Shown here piece after piece: positions 11,170 to 24,982 of a DNA stretch of 64,000 nt (its first letter is position 1; every line of letters begins with the position of its first letter). The DNA is from Glandiceps talaboti (lineage: Eukaryota > Hemichordata > Enteropneusta > Spengelidae). A model generated the notes under the pieces. It was not told the DNA's origin. It saw only the letters and a program-made list of their open reading frames with translations, and made no database searches. A program made the translations under genes and the position numbers. The stretch covers positions 23,260,225-23,324,224 of the forward strand of contig NC_135555.1 of assembly GCF_964340395.1 (NCBI RefSeq), read 5' to 3'.

Positions 11170-13289
11170 AGCCCTGTCACGTAGTCACAAACCTGAATGT
11201 TATTGTGCTTATAAGTGTATATGTCTTCATAAAAGGAAAATCGCTGGGAGCAATTTCAAGCAAATTATAAGAAAATTTAAATAACTGTACAGACTTAAGA
11301 TATTAGTTTTGGGTGCCTACTTACAGACAGTTCTACACAAATGTAATGAATACTGTAATGTGAAGGACTCTTTTCCATGTGACATTACTATAACAATGAA
11401 AAGTAAAATTACCTTTATAAGCTTACTAATTGTTTAGAGCAAAAATTAAGAAGCGGCCAAACAAATGAATAAACATAAGAAACAAACAGATATAACATAC
11501 ACAAACCAACAAACACATGCACGTAACTGAATAAATAACGTTTTTTTCTAAATATTTAGCTAACTCATTGTATCAAAGTAAACATGTGCTAATTGAACGC
11601 TTAGAAATAAAATAATTCAGCAGTCATGAAGTTCCTAGGATTCCAATTGAGCAAGGAAATGCGAAAACACACTACTTACGGTAAAGCCAGTTTTAATGAC
11701 CGAATATGGAGCATTCAATTCAAAATTGATTGCCGTGCATTTGAAATATATTCGATGATCATTTCAAGGATCGAATGCTATGGAGATTAGCTGTAGATCT
11801 CGTTAATGATAGAAACCGAACAATATTAGCTTTCTGAGCAAATACAATCCAAATTGTGTATTACGAAGGATAATTGTAACAAGGATAATTCATGATAACC
11901 CCTTCAGTTGTGTTCCTTATATTGGTTTGAACTTAAGTAGCTGTTCAGAAATATAGTAATATTGGTACCAGGTAAACATACAAAGAACAACATGTGATAA
12001 TATCATCTCTTAATACATGACTTTGATTGTATTTTGCAAAGAAAGCTAAGTATCCTTTTCCGGTGTCCATCATTAGTAAGTAATTTAAAGCTACAGATAT
12101 GTAGAATACGTTCCCAAACAAGCTCAGAGCACAATGTTGTCTAACGTAGTTTGATTTGATTGTCCTATAATATTAAACAAGGTCATTTATACAAATGGGA
12201 ATACCCATTTTACAAATTGTAAAAAAGCCTTTTACAAATTGTCAGTCATTTTCTTTCATCTTTTTCTTTGTATGTGTTATTTATGATGTTGCCTTAAGCT
12301 TGTATCTTTCTTATACTTATGTAAGTGATCAACCCACACTTAGTCAAAGAAGGATGCATTTTTACTTTCAAGTTATTGCCTTCCCATAATGTTCCACTTT
12401 CTTTTGTTTACCTTTTGTTGTACTATGCAATTATAAAGCGTAATTAAAAGAAGGTTTTCACATATTCATCATCTTTCCCGTAATTTAAATTCATCGAAAA
12501 CGTGAAGAATCTTAGTGGAATGTTCAAAATTTATATGTCTAGCCGTATGCTTTCGTATACATATATACTATATCAGTATATCATGCTAAAGGACGAAAAC
12601 GAACACAGGTTAAGTTTATATGTTTTTAGGGGTATTCTTTTCTACATATTTAAAAGGTACTCACAGTATTCTACTCATTCAAGCATACTTTACAATCACT
12701 TGCAATTGACTGAACTCAAATCTGGTATTTCGATATAACCTATGAACGATACGATGACGTCATATATGTTACGTATGAAAATGTAGAGGAAAGTCCTACC
12801 ATGCAATCATTTGTTCTGACAATTCTAGCAGACAATCGTAATACTAGAATAGATTTTATGTATGTGTTTTCACTCGAGTAAAGGGCATATAAACTCAGCT
12901 TGTGGTACTTTGAATCCCAGATTACTATACGTTTTGTGTGATGTGCATGTATTTCTTTCTAAATGACATCACTGAACGTAAAGGTGAGGATAGTTTAACT
13001 TTACGATCTTTTGGGTTGACATATACCTCAAAGCAGTTGAATTGTATCTAACACGATACAACTCTTACCTGGAAAAAAACATTACAAGAACGAAGTATAA
13101 AATCCCAAGGAGACTAGAGCACATTTAACCAGACCTATGATGCCGTGTCGACACAGATTTGCTTTTAAATCACGTCTGGTGTATATCATGTGTTTGCGTC
13201 GTGTACATTTGCTTTTTTAGTCAACAACATATAGACTCTGCCAATGTAACCACATCACGACCGTGACCTGTTTGATATTTATCTTTCAG
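11170..13289. other. Non-coding stretch, probable intron of the first chloride-channel gene
   Basis: Nothing recognisable was found. Because the exon starting at 13290 begins mid-codon, this DNA should be intron upstream of the M1-M2 exon. The preceding exon, which should carry the second half of the Cys-loop domain, was not identified. A polypyrimidine tract and acceptor (ATCTTTCAG) end the stretch. Confidence 0.5.
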
Positions 13290-13519
13290 GAAACTATACC
13301 CTATTGGTAGTACAGTTCACTCTGCGTCGTTTGATGGCGTTTTACATTCTGCAAACTTACATACCGAGTATTCTCCTCGTTGTCTTGTCGTGGGTATCAT
13401 TTTGGATCAGCGCAGATGCAGCGCCCGCAAGAGTGGGATTAGGTATTACGACTGTCCTCACCATGACAACGCAGAGTTCAGGTATTCTGTCGTCTTTACC
13501 GAGAGTGTCCTACATAAAA
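13290..13519 (+). CDS. Glycine-receptor-like chloride channel, M1-M2 exon
   Basis: The exon starts after a CAG acceptor (ending at 13289) with the last two bases of a codon. It ends in phase 0 at a GTAAGT donor (13520). It encodes [18 protein letters not shown] (pre-M1), M1 and the M1-M2 linker [15 protein letters not shown], then M2 [12 protein letters not shown] and [11 protein letters not shown]. These are hallmarks of Cys-loop receptors of the inhibitory type. PAR at the start of M2 is the anion-selectivity motif, with 2' Gly, 6' Thr and a 9' Leu gate as in glycine receptor alpha. The product would be a subunit of a pentameric chloride channel in the plasma membrane. GluCl or GABA-A-type receptors are alternatives, but [20 protein letters not shown] favours the glycine-receptor branch. 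The natural ligand cannot be inferred. Confidence 0.95.
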
Positions 13520-14602
13520 GTAAGTTCAGTATTTTCAGTTAATTTTGTAAATATGTTTCCATACTTCATTATTCTAAGAGAATTGACTTTGATTCCACAA
13601 AGGATTTCGAAGTAGTCTAATTTTGTTTGGTTCATATATTATCAGACACAGCAGAGTACTACATGTACATCGTTTTTCATTTTAAGAGATCTTGGTTAGT
13701 GTTGGCGAAGTATTTAGAATTACGAAGATAGACCACTTTAAACTTTAAAAACGTTTATTTACGAAGGCAAAGACTACTGTAACACAACAGCACTAATGCA
13801 GAAAGAGAGATTTCTTACAGTCTCATTATGAACATGAAAAGACTTCGTAAAATTGCCGTGAATTTCTCTTTAAGAAGTATATATGTCAGTGTCGAACCTT
13901 CAATGTCAGAACCACTTAGCATGACAATATAACACACCGAATGAAAAGAGGGGCATAACATCCAATATATTTTTATGCAGTTCACAAAACCTTTTATTTT
14001 TATTTTTTATTGTGGTGTGGTTGTCATCATCTCATCATATCGTTCCTGGTATGTGTCCTTTACGGATCTACATTAACCAGTTAGTTTTATGGCACCAGTG
14101 ATAAAATAACACACATTTCATTCAAATGACAGTATCTCGTGAATTCACTATAATATAAAATATTGGATGTTAAACGAGATAACATGCGTTGGTTCCATTC
14201 ACTTTTATATATCACTTCGGAGCTGTCACCAAGCAGAACTTATTAGGCGGAAGTGACATACACACCTTGGTAAGGAACTTCCGATAAACATTAGCTGGTC
14301 GCTTGCTTGTATATACAATTACAATAACACGACAACGATTACGATAGCAACACGGCAGCATATTTAATGGGGGTTACCTGGCAAGGACCACACGCCACTT
14401 TCGCCTAAGTTATGATTGATACTAACGCTATACTGATAGATGAAAAGTGAATGAAACTAGAACATTTTGTTTTGTAGGTGAATCCACGAGACATCCTTTC
14501 ATAAAACTATCTTACCGTTCTCAAAAAAAACGTTTAGCGTAAGTTTTAAAAACTTTTCTCTTAACACAAAATCAATACGATTCAGATCCTTATTGCTTAC
14601 AG

Positions 14603-14761
14603 GCCATTGATGTCTGGATGACCACTTGTTTAGTGTTTGTCTTTGGAGCCCTCCTGGAATTTGCAGCTGTCAATTTTCTTGTAACAGAAGCCAAAGCGTC
14701 AGAAAAGAGAAGGAAAAAAGAGGAAAAGATAAAAGGCGAGAGACAGTACACTGTGCAGACG
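14603..14761 (+). CDS. Glycine-receptor-like chloride channel, M3 and loop exon
   Basis: The exon has 53 codons in phase 0 at both ends, with acceptor TTGCTTACAG and donor GTAAGA. It continues SYIK of the preceding exon with [25 protein letters not shown], the M3 helix typical of glycine and glutamate-gated chloride channels. The start of the cytoplasmic loop follows. It has a basic stretch [15 protein letters not shown], comparable in place to the basic cluster that follows M3 in glycine receptor alpha. The intron before it is 1083 bp. Confidence 0.95.
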
Positions 14762-15576
14762 GTAAGATTTCTTGAAAATGCTTTTATATAATATAATTCT
14801 GTGTGAAACGAGTAACACTTAACATATCTGTGCTCCTTAGAGAGATTGTCCTCGTGTTACTGCCTGCTTTATGTTACCGTTCACTCGCTTGGTTTGATAC
14901 AATCACATCGAAACGAATAAGAAACTGTACATTCTAAACTTTAATATTAAGATCAGAATTTGTTGCTATATTTTGTCTAAATAAACGTTCTGCAACTAGA
15001 CCCAGAAATATGGTTGCCAATGATTCGATGTCTGCATTTGCCGTCTGCATAGTGGCACATTAGTACTAGAAACTGGTGGCAAGAAACTTTATTCATTCAT
15101 CCTTGCTAGCTTAGTGTAGCATGTGGAGGTTCTTACTGGTTTATCTTTCATCGTAACTATTGGAGGATATTTATGTCACAAAACGCGACAAACTTCTTTG
15201 TGTTATATTTTATCATATTTCTCGTAGGATAGCATAAACATGTCATGTAAATTAACCCTTGGATGGATTGATCGCCATGCAATCTACTGGGATCTTAGCA
15301 ATTGCATTGATTTATATTATTGTTTTTCACACAATTGTAGTGGCTTCACATGGGAAATTAATGTTTATGTGTTTTGCAATATACGATGTCGTTACACAGA
15401 AACTGCAAATGCATACTTCTAGGATTTAAGTGGCTGGAAGAAGCCAATTCGAGGAATGTGTTCATTAAAACTCGGTTTTCATTCTCTCCAAAGAAGGTAT
15501 CCAATATCAAAAGGATTAATATAAGATAGATTACTTTTGGTAATAAAATTTATGTCTATGTATTTTCATCCCACAG

Positions 15577-15810
15577 GAAACCAATCAAACAACTTTATGC
15601 GAAGATAAATCCGAATCGCCATGTGTAGGCATCCTAAAGGCGTGCCTGGGTGGACCACAATTTAACCAAAGCAAATATTTAAAACCGAAGAATCGGCAAG
15701 GCTGGACGATTCAAGCTGAGAAAATCGACGGTCTCGCGAGAATCGCCTTTCCACTCTCGTTCGTTCTTTTCAACGCGGTCTACTGGCCTACCTATCTAAT
15801 GAATAGATGA
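15577..15810 (+). CDS. Glycine-receptor-like chloride channel, M4 and C-terminus exon
   Basis: The exon begins after acceptor ATCCCACAG in phase 0 and ends with TGA at 15808-15810. It encodes the rest of a short M3-M4 loop, including a Cys-containing patch (ESPCVGILKACLGG). The pre-M4 segment KIDGLARIAFPLSFVLFNAV and YWPTYLMNR then complete M4 and the extracellular C-terminus. The I-D-x-x-x-R-x-x-F-P pattern is the standard M4 entry of anion-selective Cys-loop receptors. The whole loop is about 80 residues, within the short range for the family. The three exons splice without a frame error, so the 3' part of the gene looks intact. Confidence 0.95.
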   Translation, partial: ETNQTTLCEDKSESPCVGILKACLGGPQFNQSKYLKPKNRQGWTIQAEKIDGLARIAFPLSFVLFNAVYWPTYLMNR

Positions 15811-16304
15811 CTGCATGACCAATCATGACCTTCGACCCTGTGATAATTCTCTACTTTATTTGTATCGACGAATACCAACGAAATACTAATATGTCCATGA
15901 GTTAATTCAAAACAAGTTCTTCTATCACGATACTGCATTGTATGATGTCATAAACGACACTGAGATGCTATCACTTGTTGAAGCAAGATTTCAATGTCTA
16001 TAGTTGACGACACAAAAGCTGCCGACACCTGACTGCCCGCCAAAATGAATTTGTTGAGAATTTATGTGTAGCGTAAATATAAATGTTTGCACATCGCAGG
16101 AGCAAGAATTTGTGCCTACTCAGCAACTCGTGTCAATATGTTTGTAGTTACTGACCGTTGTCAATGCATGGAACAAAACTTAGGAATATGCGAGAGGAAC
16201 AACCGTGGAGGACACTTGAACGTTTTCCTGCTGGGGATCTATGATGCTGGAATGGGGACAAATAACACGATGTGTTTAATTTGCATAATCGTTCGGTTGT
16301 ATGT
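15811..16304 (+). other. Probable 3' untranslated region and flank of the channel gene
   Basis: This follows the stop codon directly. No clean AATAAA signal is visible before the LINE tail at 16305, so the polyadenylation site is not assigned. The open frame at 16087-16308 has no family pattern. Confidence 0.4.
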
Positions 16305-17285
16305 TTGAATTGAATTGAATTGAATTGAATTGAAATTTATTTCATCAGATAACAAAAAACAGAACAATAAATAAATAAATAAATAAATAATACATTACAC
16401 TTTCAAACAAAGTGGACAAAAGGAAGTATACATGTGTTATCTAATGGGGACCATGAAAATAGTTCAGCAGAACTAGTCGTGTCCATGGCCCGTACATTCA
16501 ATTTTAGATTAATTCAAATTCATAAATGGACGCAACGAAGACAATTAAGTCAAAAATAAACACAGCACGCATTCACGCACACTCATACACACACACGCAC
16601 GCACATACATACATACATACGCATACACACACACGAGAAGAAATAAAGCAAAAACCAGAAATGTTGTAAAAACGCCAAAGAGTATAAATTAAGGTTGGTG
16701 TGTAGAATTTAAAATATAATTTCTTAGTTCATTTTTGAACTGTTGCCTGGACATGTTAATTTTTAGGTGACTTGGTAAAGAGTCCCAGTGCTTTGTCGCT
16801 GCATATTTGAAATTGTGTTGGGTGATGGTCAATTTTATCGATGGTGGACGAAAGTTACCACTGGAGGCTGAACGGTTTTGATATGTATGAATGGGACGGT
16901 CAAAATACTTTTCTATGTTGTGGGGATAACGATTATTTTTAAGATCATACACGAAAATACAGGAGGAAAATTTACTAAGTTGAAATATATTTAGAACATT
17001 AAGTTGGTTAAAAAGGGGTTCAGAGTGTGCGTTGAAATCAGTGAATGTTATCATTGAAGCGGACAAATTTCTTTTGTAGTCGGAATATGTTGTCGTTGTA
17101 GTGTCTTGTATGTTTTGCATCAGCACGTCCCAGTTGTCATGTAGTAGATTTTGTGAATGCAATGACCTTAAACCATCAATAAAGTAACAGGCGTCCAAGG
17201 AAGGCTCTGTGAAAGGTTGCATGTGGATATCCACTGGGCGTATTCTCGAAACCAAAAATAACAGGCTAAACGTCGATGAATAGAT
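16305..17285 (-). mobile_element. 5'-truncated LINE with 188-codon end of reverse transcriptase ORF
   Basis: The minus strand carries a 188-codon frame (17255-16689). Its second half follows the common C-terminus of CR1/L2/Jockey-like LINE polyproteins: EPLFNQLNVLNIFQL, then YATKHWDSLP-type residues (seen as KHWDSLPSHLK) and FKNELRNYIL. A 3' UTR, AATAAA (16341-16336) and a (TTCAA)n tail (16335-16305) follow. Short-repeat tails are usual for CR1/L2-like LINEs. The reverse-transcriptase catalytic part is missing, so the copy cannot move on its own. The first ~90 codons are less typical and may be family-specific. The 5' end is approximate. Confidence 0.75.
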
Positions 17286-18894
<1,609 letters not shown>

Positions 18895-19140
18895 AGCATT
18901 ATACGCACTTCCCCTCATACAATGGTGCTCAATTACGCTCAGTATATGCAGTGGGTTTAAGGGTTTATGAGTTAGGCAGTGTAAGGGGAAGGGAAGGGAA
19001 GGGGCATTCAGACTGATGGCTGATCTACAGTCCCAGAAGGTGGGTCACGTTACGTAGAGGTATGTATTTTATAGATTATACAAGAAAAGACAACCTGATT
19101 AAGAGGATGTGATACGAACGATGCAATATCATTCAATGTT

Positions 19141-19253
19141 GTATTCAATTTAACTTTTGTTCCACGGGTCAATCTGTTGACAAAGACTGAAGTGTGCAGT
19201 CGCAATTTTCGGGTAAAATTGTCGTGTTTTGGAACAAAAGTTAAATTGAATAC
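19141..19253. repeat. Perfect 24-bp inverted repeat enclosing a hairpin motif
   Basis: Arms 19141-19164 and 19230-19253 are exact reverse complements over 24 bp. The loop contains CTGTTGACAAAGACTGAAG (19174-19192) and AGTCGCAATTTTC, a motif that recurs at 20853 and inverted at 20762. It is probably a small foldback or the end of a retroelement. Confidence 0.8.
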
Positions 19254-20516
19254 TATGCTATACCAACACAGATGAATTTTCATTTGAAGATTGTTCATTG
19301 TTATTCGTAACTGAAAAAGAATGAAGGAAAACGAATGACTTGACTACTACAGTAATGTGTGTTATCGCGCATTAAAGGGAAAATATGTCGTAACTTTATA
19401 GTTATCGGTGAATACACGTACACTTATTCCGTTATATTGAAAGACACTCAATTATTTTGAATCTGTCGACCAACTGGTTGAGCTCTCACTATTCCCACTA
19501 GGAATTCGTATAGTGATAACAAAATGAAATTATTATGATATCTTGTGTACCAAAAGTTTGAAAACGCAAGGTTCGGTGTCCAAGCGTCACGTCTATTCTC
19601 CTAGCTCTTGCATACTATATCGTCTTCGATTTGATTCTAAGAAAGTATGTATTGTGCAATAACATGCATATTGTACTCCGACTCAGTCGAAGAAAAGATG
19701 AGTCCTTAGTGACAGACAGTGACAGTTTAAAGGAAAGAGGAACTTGCTGTTATTCAGAGTCATCTGTTGTATTATTACGAACTGGTTTGACGAATGCACT
19801 GATGCAATATACATGAAAACTTATCTGCAATTGAGAAGTGAAATACAACATCTGGATCAACGCGTGTCTATATTAGTTACATTCCAGTTTGACAATTCAA
19901 ATGTCTAGCCATCTATGAGTTGGTCTCACGATGGCACTCTTCACATTTACGCTGTCATATTCTCTATTCTATCCTATCATTCACATTTCTATTCAACTGT
20001 GAGTCCATCATATGATGTCGCTGTTCACATTTATGTATACATCTTTACCCGATCGCCATGAAGACATTGTGACCAATGTATATACAGTCAAGGAAACAGT
20101 ATAACGAGTTTTAGTGTCATCAGTTTTAACAATTTGCTTTGAATTAGAAGGAGGGAAAACACTTAAACCCAAAACAATGAAAATGCATTGGCATTAACGT
20201 ATTGGATTTTTGTAATCATTGGAACCGTTTAAATTTGGACATATGCCATATATCCAGTATAATGCTAATGAATAGTTATAATGCCATCGTATCACTCTAC
20301 ACGGCTGCTATTATTCTGACTCAAGGGACCATAACATTCATTTAAAATTATATTAATTTGTTTCAGGAGTGAGGCTCTGAGTTGACTCTAACATCACATC
20401 ACCACTGTCTATTATAGTGCACTTTAACATTATCAGGTTCTCGTCTTGAAATTTGAATTGGGTTGACATGTGTTTGGCGTTATTTTTCATAATATTTTTT
20501 CCAATCAACCTATCTA

Positions 20517-20560
<44 letters not shown>
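20517..20560. repeat. (TCTG)n microsatellite
   Basis: About ten TCTG units followed by degenerate CATC and ATCC units to about 20605. Confidence 0.97.
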
Positions 20561-20563
<3 letters not shown>

Positions 20564-20761
20564 GTCTGTCCATCTCTATCAATTCATCCATCCACCCATC
20601 CAACGCTTATAGACTCACATTACCCATCAATCAACCTGCTATACTTGACGTCTCCAATTGTAAAACAATATTGCTTATCGTCAAATGAAAATTCATCGGT
20701 GTAGGTAATTCAATAATATACATTAATTTTAAGCTTTTTATCCTAACACAAACTTGAAATG

Positions 20762-20905
20762 AAATGTTCGACTGCGTACTTCAGTCACCTATGACCCCTT
20801 GTTGAACTCGCGTGTCCGCAAGGTCACGTGTTCTGAATAATGGGGCAATCATATCTGTTGACAAAGACTGAAGTAAGCAGTCGAAAATATCTGGTAAAAA
20901 TGTTC
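20762..20905. repeat. Inverted pair of the GACTGAAG hairpin motif
   Basis: The sequence at 20762-20786 read in reverse is GACTGAAGTACGCAGTCGAA. At 20864-20890 the plus strand reads GACTGAAGTAAGCAGTCGAA. Each copy also folds locally (GACTG with CAGTC). Together with the copy at 19171-19223 this makes three occurrences in 1.7 kb. The layout TTGACAA, stem, GAAA resembles a hammerhead half, but the invariant CUGANGA is not met. Confidence 0.7.
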
Positions 20906-23900
20906 AATGCAAGTTTGTGTTTGAATAAAAAACTTATGTAACACAATACTTCTTAGTAAAGGATATTCAACAAGGCGCGTGAGCTAATGCCACTACTTCT
21001 TGGTGATGACTTGATGATATTTATCAGATAGCTGCATCCCCATCTCTTATCTTCCCATACAACCGCATGTACACTCAAATCAGATCACACCGATCTGTTG
21101 TTGTTAGGGGCAACATGGTAATAAACTCAATGTACAAGTAAACGAGCGTTCTTGCGGTTCAATATTTGATGGGAATGTTAATCATCTATCTTCATAGATT
21201 AGCCAGCATGAATAATTAAAAACTCTGTTGATTGAACAAAACTCATTAGAATGATTGGTTTCAAAATGTGAAAACAGCTTATGTTATAATCACCCATACA
21301 ATCAATTAAAGTGCCAGGAGTCAATTATCAGCCAAAGGTAATTTGCAAACACAAGCGACCAATTAAAGGCGCGTGGGGAGTTGTCCGATCAACAATCGTG
21401 TGCCTCAGGGTTCCACATTTAGTACAAACGTTTAGCCAGTACATATTGGATCTCAACCGACAGTCCAATAATTGTAGAATCTACATGAATATGTCCTTTG
21501 TTTCCTGGTATTACATTAACATGACAAGAACTTGGGTGAGCGTTCTTATAAAGTATCATTTCCTCTGACATGTCCAGATCAAACAGCAGGCAAGTTACAT
21601 GATAAGAGAAGGGAATACACCAATCCCGAAAATCAAACATCATGTAAATTTTTGCCCATTGTCATTTGTGTTCATTTGAGAATGAAACTATATATCTTAG
21701 CAGAAATAAAGCCTTTCCCAAGTGAATCTGACGTCTTGGAAATGAGTCACGTGGTGGTTGGAATTTTGGATTCGTCACGACACATCATCTTTGTCAACAA
21801 CTAAAAAAGCACTTCCGCACATGCGCATCGGGCAGCTTTGGAACGTAAATAAAAAAGCCATAGAAATCATTGATTTTTCGTAGTAATCTCAAAGCTCTAA
21901 TTGTTAAAATCTTAGACTGGTGTGGTCTCTTTGGATTTGGTCAAAAAATAATAATAATTAAGAGTAATCGTAATATTCACCACTACAGGTGACCTTACAT
22001 CTCAAACAGTAATTTTTAGAATGAACTGCTTCAAGTTTGTATAAACATTGACACTGTTGATATCCCTTTATGGTATTTAATACAGTGACTGGTGTGAACT
22101 CGATACGGTGTTCTTACCTACCATGCGTGACAACTGTACTGAGTTATACAAACTACAAATCACGCCACATTTTTGCCAAGATGTTAGTATCCTTTACAAA
22201 GGTTTCAACAGCTGTCAGTGCATGTACAATCATGTGTAATCAAGTCACCCGTTGCATTTTGGCAAGAAGGAGGTATGCTTTTAAAGAACCAGCAATTGTC
22301 AATACGGTGGGCACCGGCCTAAGCCACATTCTGTAAGACATATATTACTAACTCTCTCTACATTTGTGCTTTTACAGATTACACGTGTAACGACCCTATG
22401 GATGTATCTTCTGTTAATGCATGCTAATATTTGGCTAAAAAGAAGTGTGAAACGTTACGTATCCCAATTTCAGCAAATCAGTATACTTTACGCACTTCTA
22501 GGGTCATTTTTTGAACACTTCCCCATTCCTTGTCATTTAACGCAGTACTCTATGTGCAAGCACTGTCTAAGACTAAGGACTCCCTTCGCTGCCATTTAAA
22601 GTGGTACAAGGTGAATTAACCTTTTTTCTTAGGTGAAGCTTCTTACATGAAATTTTGATCAAAGTATTCGATGATTGTAATCTTAACACCCAAGGTGCCT
22701 TAAGAGGAGAAGAGAATCAAACACTATATGTCTGTTGAGACTCGTTAGATACCACAGTGCTCAAACGTAGCACTCCCTGAATCCCTTGTGTAAAACAACA
22801 TGACTCCCAATTTAGATATTCAAAAACACGGATTAAAATGCTGTCAGACATAAAAAGAGAACGAGTCCCAGAACTAGTGTTTTGGACTAGGTCCCACCGC
22901 TTCCACCACATTGATCATTTAAAAAAACATCAACAACTACCACCACAGTGAATTTGCATGAAGGCACTGCATTAATCAATACCTGTGTTTGGATTTAATT
23001 GGCTGTGCTGATCCCCATCTCCACTGCACTACATTATCCCCAATACCTTACCACACTGTTCCCCTTCACTCCTGTGACACCCATTCATTCATCCCCTCAC
23101 ACCACACCACACCACACCACACCACACCTCAACTAACAATTGATTCAATGCCTGGTTGTTAGCAGTAATTTGGCTGATATGTTATGATATTACGGGACAA
23201 TGATGGCAGTGTTGGAATATATCAAAGTCACAAAATAATGCAAAGTTAGATAATACAATGAGTCAAAGTAAAATGTGACCCTCCCTCATTACATTTTCTA
23301 AACTATGGACCAATTTGTAAAATGGAACCCCAACTAATTCCCCTCAACCCCCTCTTGTAATTACTGAAGGCTGCCTTAGCACACATGGTGGCCCGAAGTT
23401 GATTTACATATTCTACACTATGTCATCAGATCATTTGAGTTTGGGTTATGAAATAACAAGTGAGGGTTAAGAATATGTCAGCAATTGAAATAATACGATA
23501 CCTTTTCTTGTAAATATGCAACAATATTTAACCCCTAGGAAGTATAATCTAAACCTGTGCCCATTTATGAAACGCCGCGCTATATGTAAACATATATAGG
23601 GTGAATGTAATACATACATGTTTTGCCGTTTTGACATGCAAAAAGCACTGACATGTTGAAAGCAACTAATAACCTATTGCAATATCGAATGTTAACCTAT
23701 TTGGATCCATGTTGACATATTGCCAACAGAAGAACGTAAATTTATTGTGGGAGTTCAGCTCCAGATGGCGACCTTTAACCCGTATACATTTTTTTTTTGT
23801 TATCGATGAAAGAGAGTAATATTACTGATCTTTTAGTAAGCCAGGCAGAATGTGTAGTGTTGTCTATTAGGTACAAAGCACACAAGTCCTATATTGCTAA

Positions 23901-24244
23901 GTTTCTGTATAAAAAACAACAATGGTATTTCGATCATGTTCAGTAAAATATGTTGGGACAGAATCGTATTCAACTGGAAACTTACAAGTCAAAAGTCGTG
24001 AAAAACTACGTTGGTAAAATGCCGAACATTGTAATTGCTATTCACTGAGGGGATGAATATGCTCATTCGTATACCCAGAAAAATGTGAATATCGATATGC
24101 ATTCTTGTTATAAAATATGCAGTACAAGCCAGATCAACGTTGGGGTTTCCCTTTGCAATTGCCCTTAAAATATAATGTATAGCATTTGGCACTGTGTTCA
24201 CACTTGGGAAATTGGTAGTGTACGTACTCTTACCTGTATTCTGA
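20906..24244. other. Non-coding stretch, no gene recognised
   Basis: Several frames of 60-90 codons occur on both strands (for example 21311-21568 and 22070-22336) but none has a family pattern or paired splice sites. A short ACCAC repeat sits at 23098-23127. Confidence 0.45.
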
Positions 24245-24982
24245 CTGTTTTTTGACAATAGAACTGAAATATTTCCAGACTAAAGACATGATTATCGATT
24301 TCAGTGGACATGAACACAGCCCTGAGAAAACTATTATACATAATAAAGAAATGGAAATTGTTTCTTGGTATGCTTACCTTGGCTCCATCTTTACTAACAA
24401 TTTAAAATGGGACTACAACACCAACGCCATTATCAAAAAGGAGACAACAACGCTTATACTTCTTGAGAAAACTGGAGTCGTTTAGGATTGATAGAGTTCA
24501 TAGCTTTTTAAATAAAATTTTCATTGAGAGCATTTTAACATTTTCTTTAATCTGTTTGAACCTATCCGTCAAAAATAAACATTCATTGATTAAAATTGTT
24601 TCACTTAGCTCCAAAATAATTGGCATACCACAGAGAAACTTGCCAAATTTTTACTGCCAACAAGTGTTCAGAAAAGCTCGTTCAATTCTATCACGTAAAG
24701 GTCATGTTCTATCTTCAGAGTTTGTGTTACTTCCTTCTGGACGGCGTTTCAGGGCTGAAGCTTGCGGGTCAAACCAACGCAAACATTCCCTTATTCCAAC
24801 CACAGTGCGACTTTTAAATGATGTGTAAGTAAGTTTTAAGATAGTGTTTTGTGGTGTGTGATGTTTATAGATTTTACATTCCTTTTACTTACTGTCTTTA
24901 TATAGCTGTGTCTATCTCCACAGCTGCCAATGTCAATTGCCCATTTTGGGATAAATAAAGTTATATTGAATTGAATTGAATT
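24245..24982 (+). mobile_element. 5'-truncated LINE (CR1/L2/Rex-like) 3' end
   Basis: The coding remnant begins inside the reverse transcriptase thumb region: TKDMIIDFSGHEHSP, then WYAYLGSIFTNNLKWD. A frameshift near 24435 moves to RLYFLRKLESFRID and FIESILTFSLICL. Next come KIVSLSSKIIGIPQ and a C-terminus with HVLSSEFVLLPSGRRFR and IPTTVRLLN, ending with TAA at 24827-24829. A short 3' UTR with AATAAAG (24953) and a (TTGAA)n tail (24964-24982) closes it. All of these are typical of CR1/L2/Rex1-type LINEs in aquatic animals. The catalytic YADD part is absent. It is a dead copy, and its tail repeat differs from the LINE at 16.3 kb. Confidence 0.88.
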
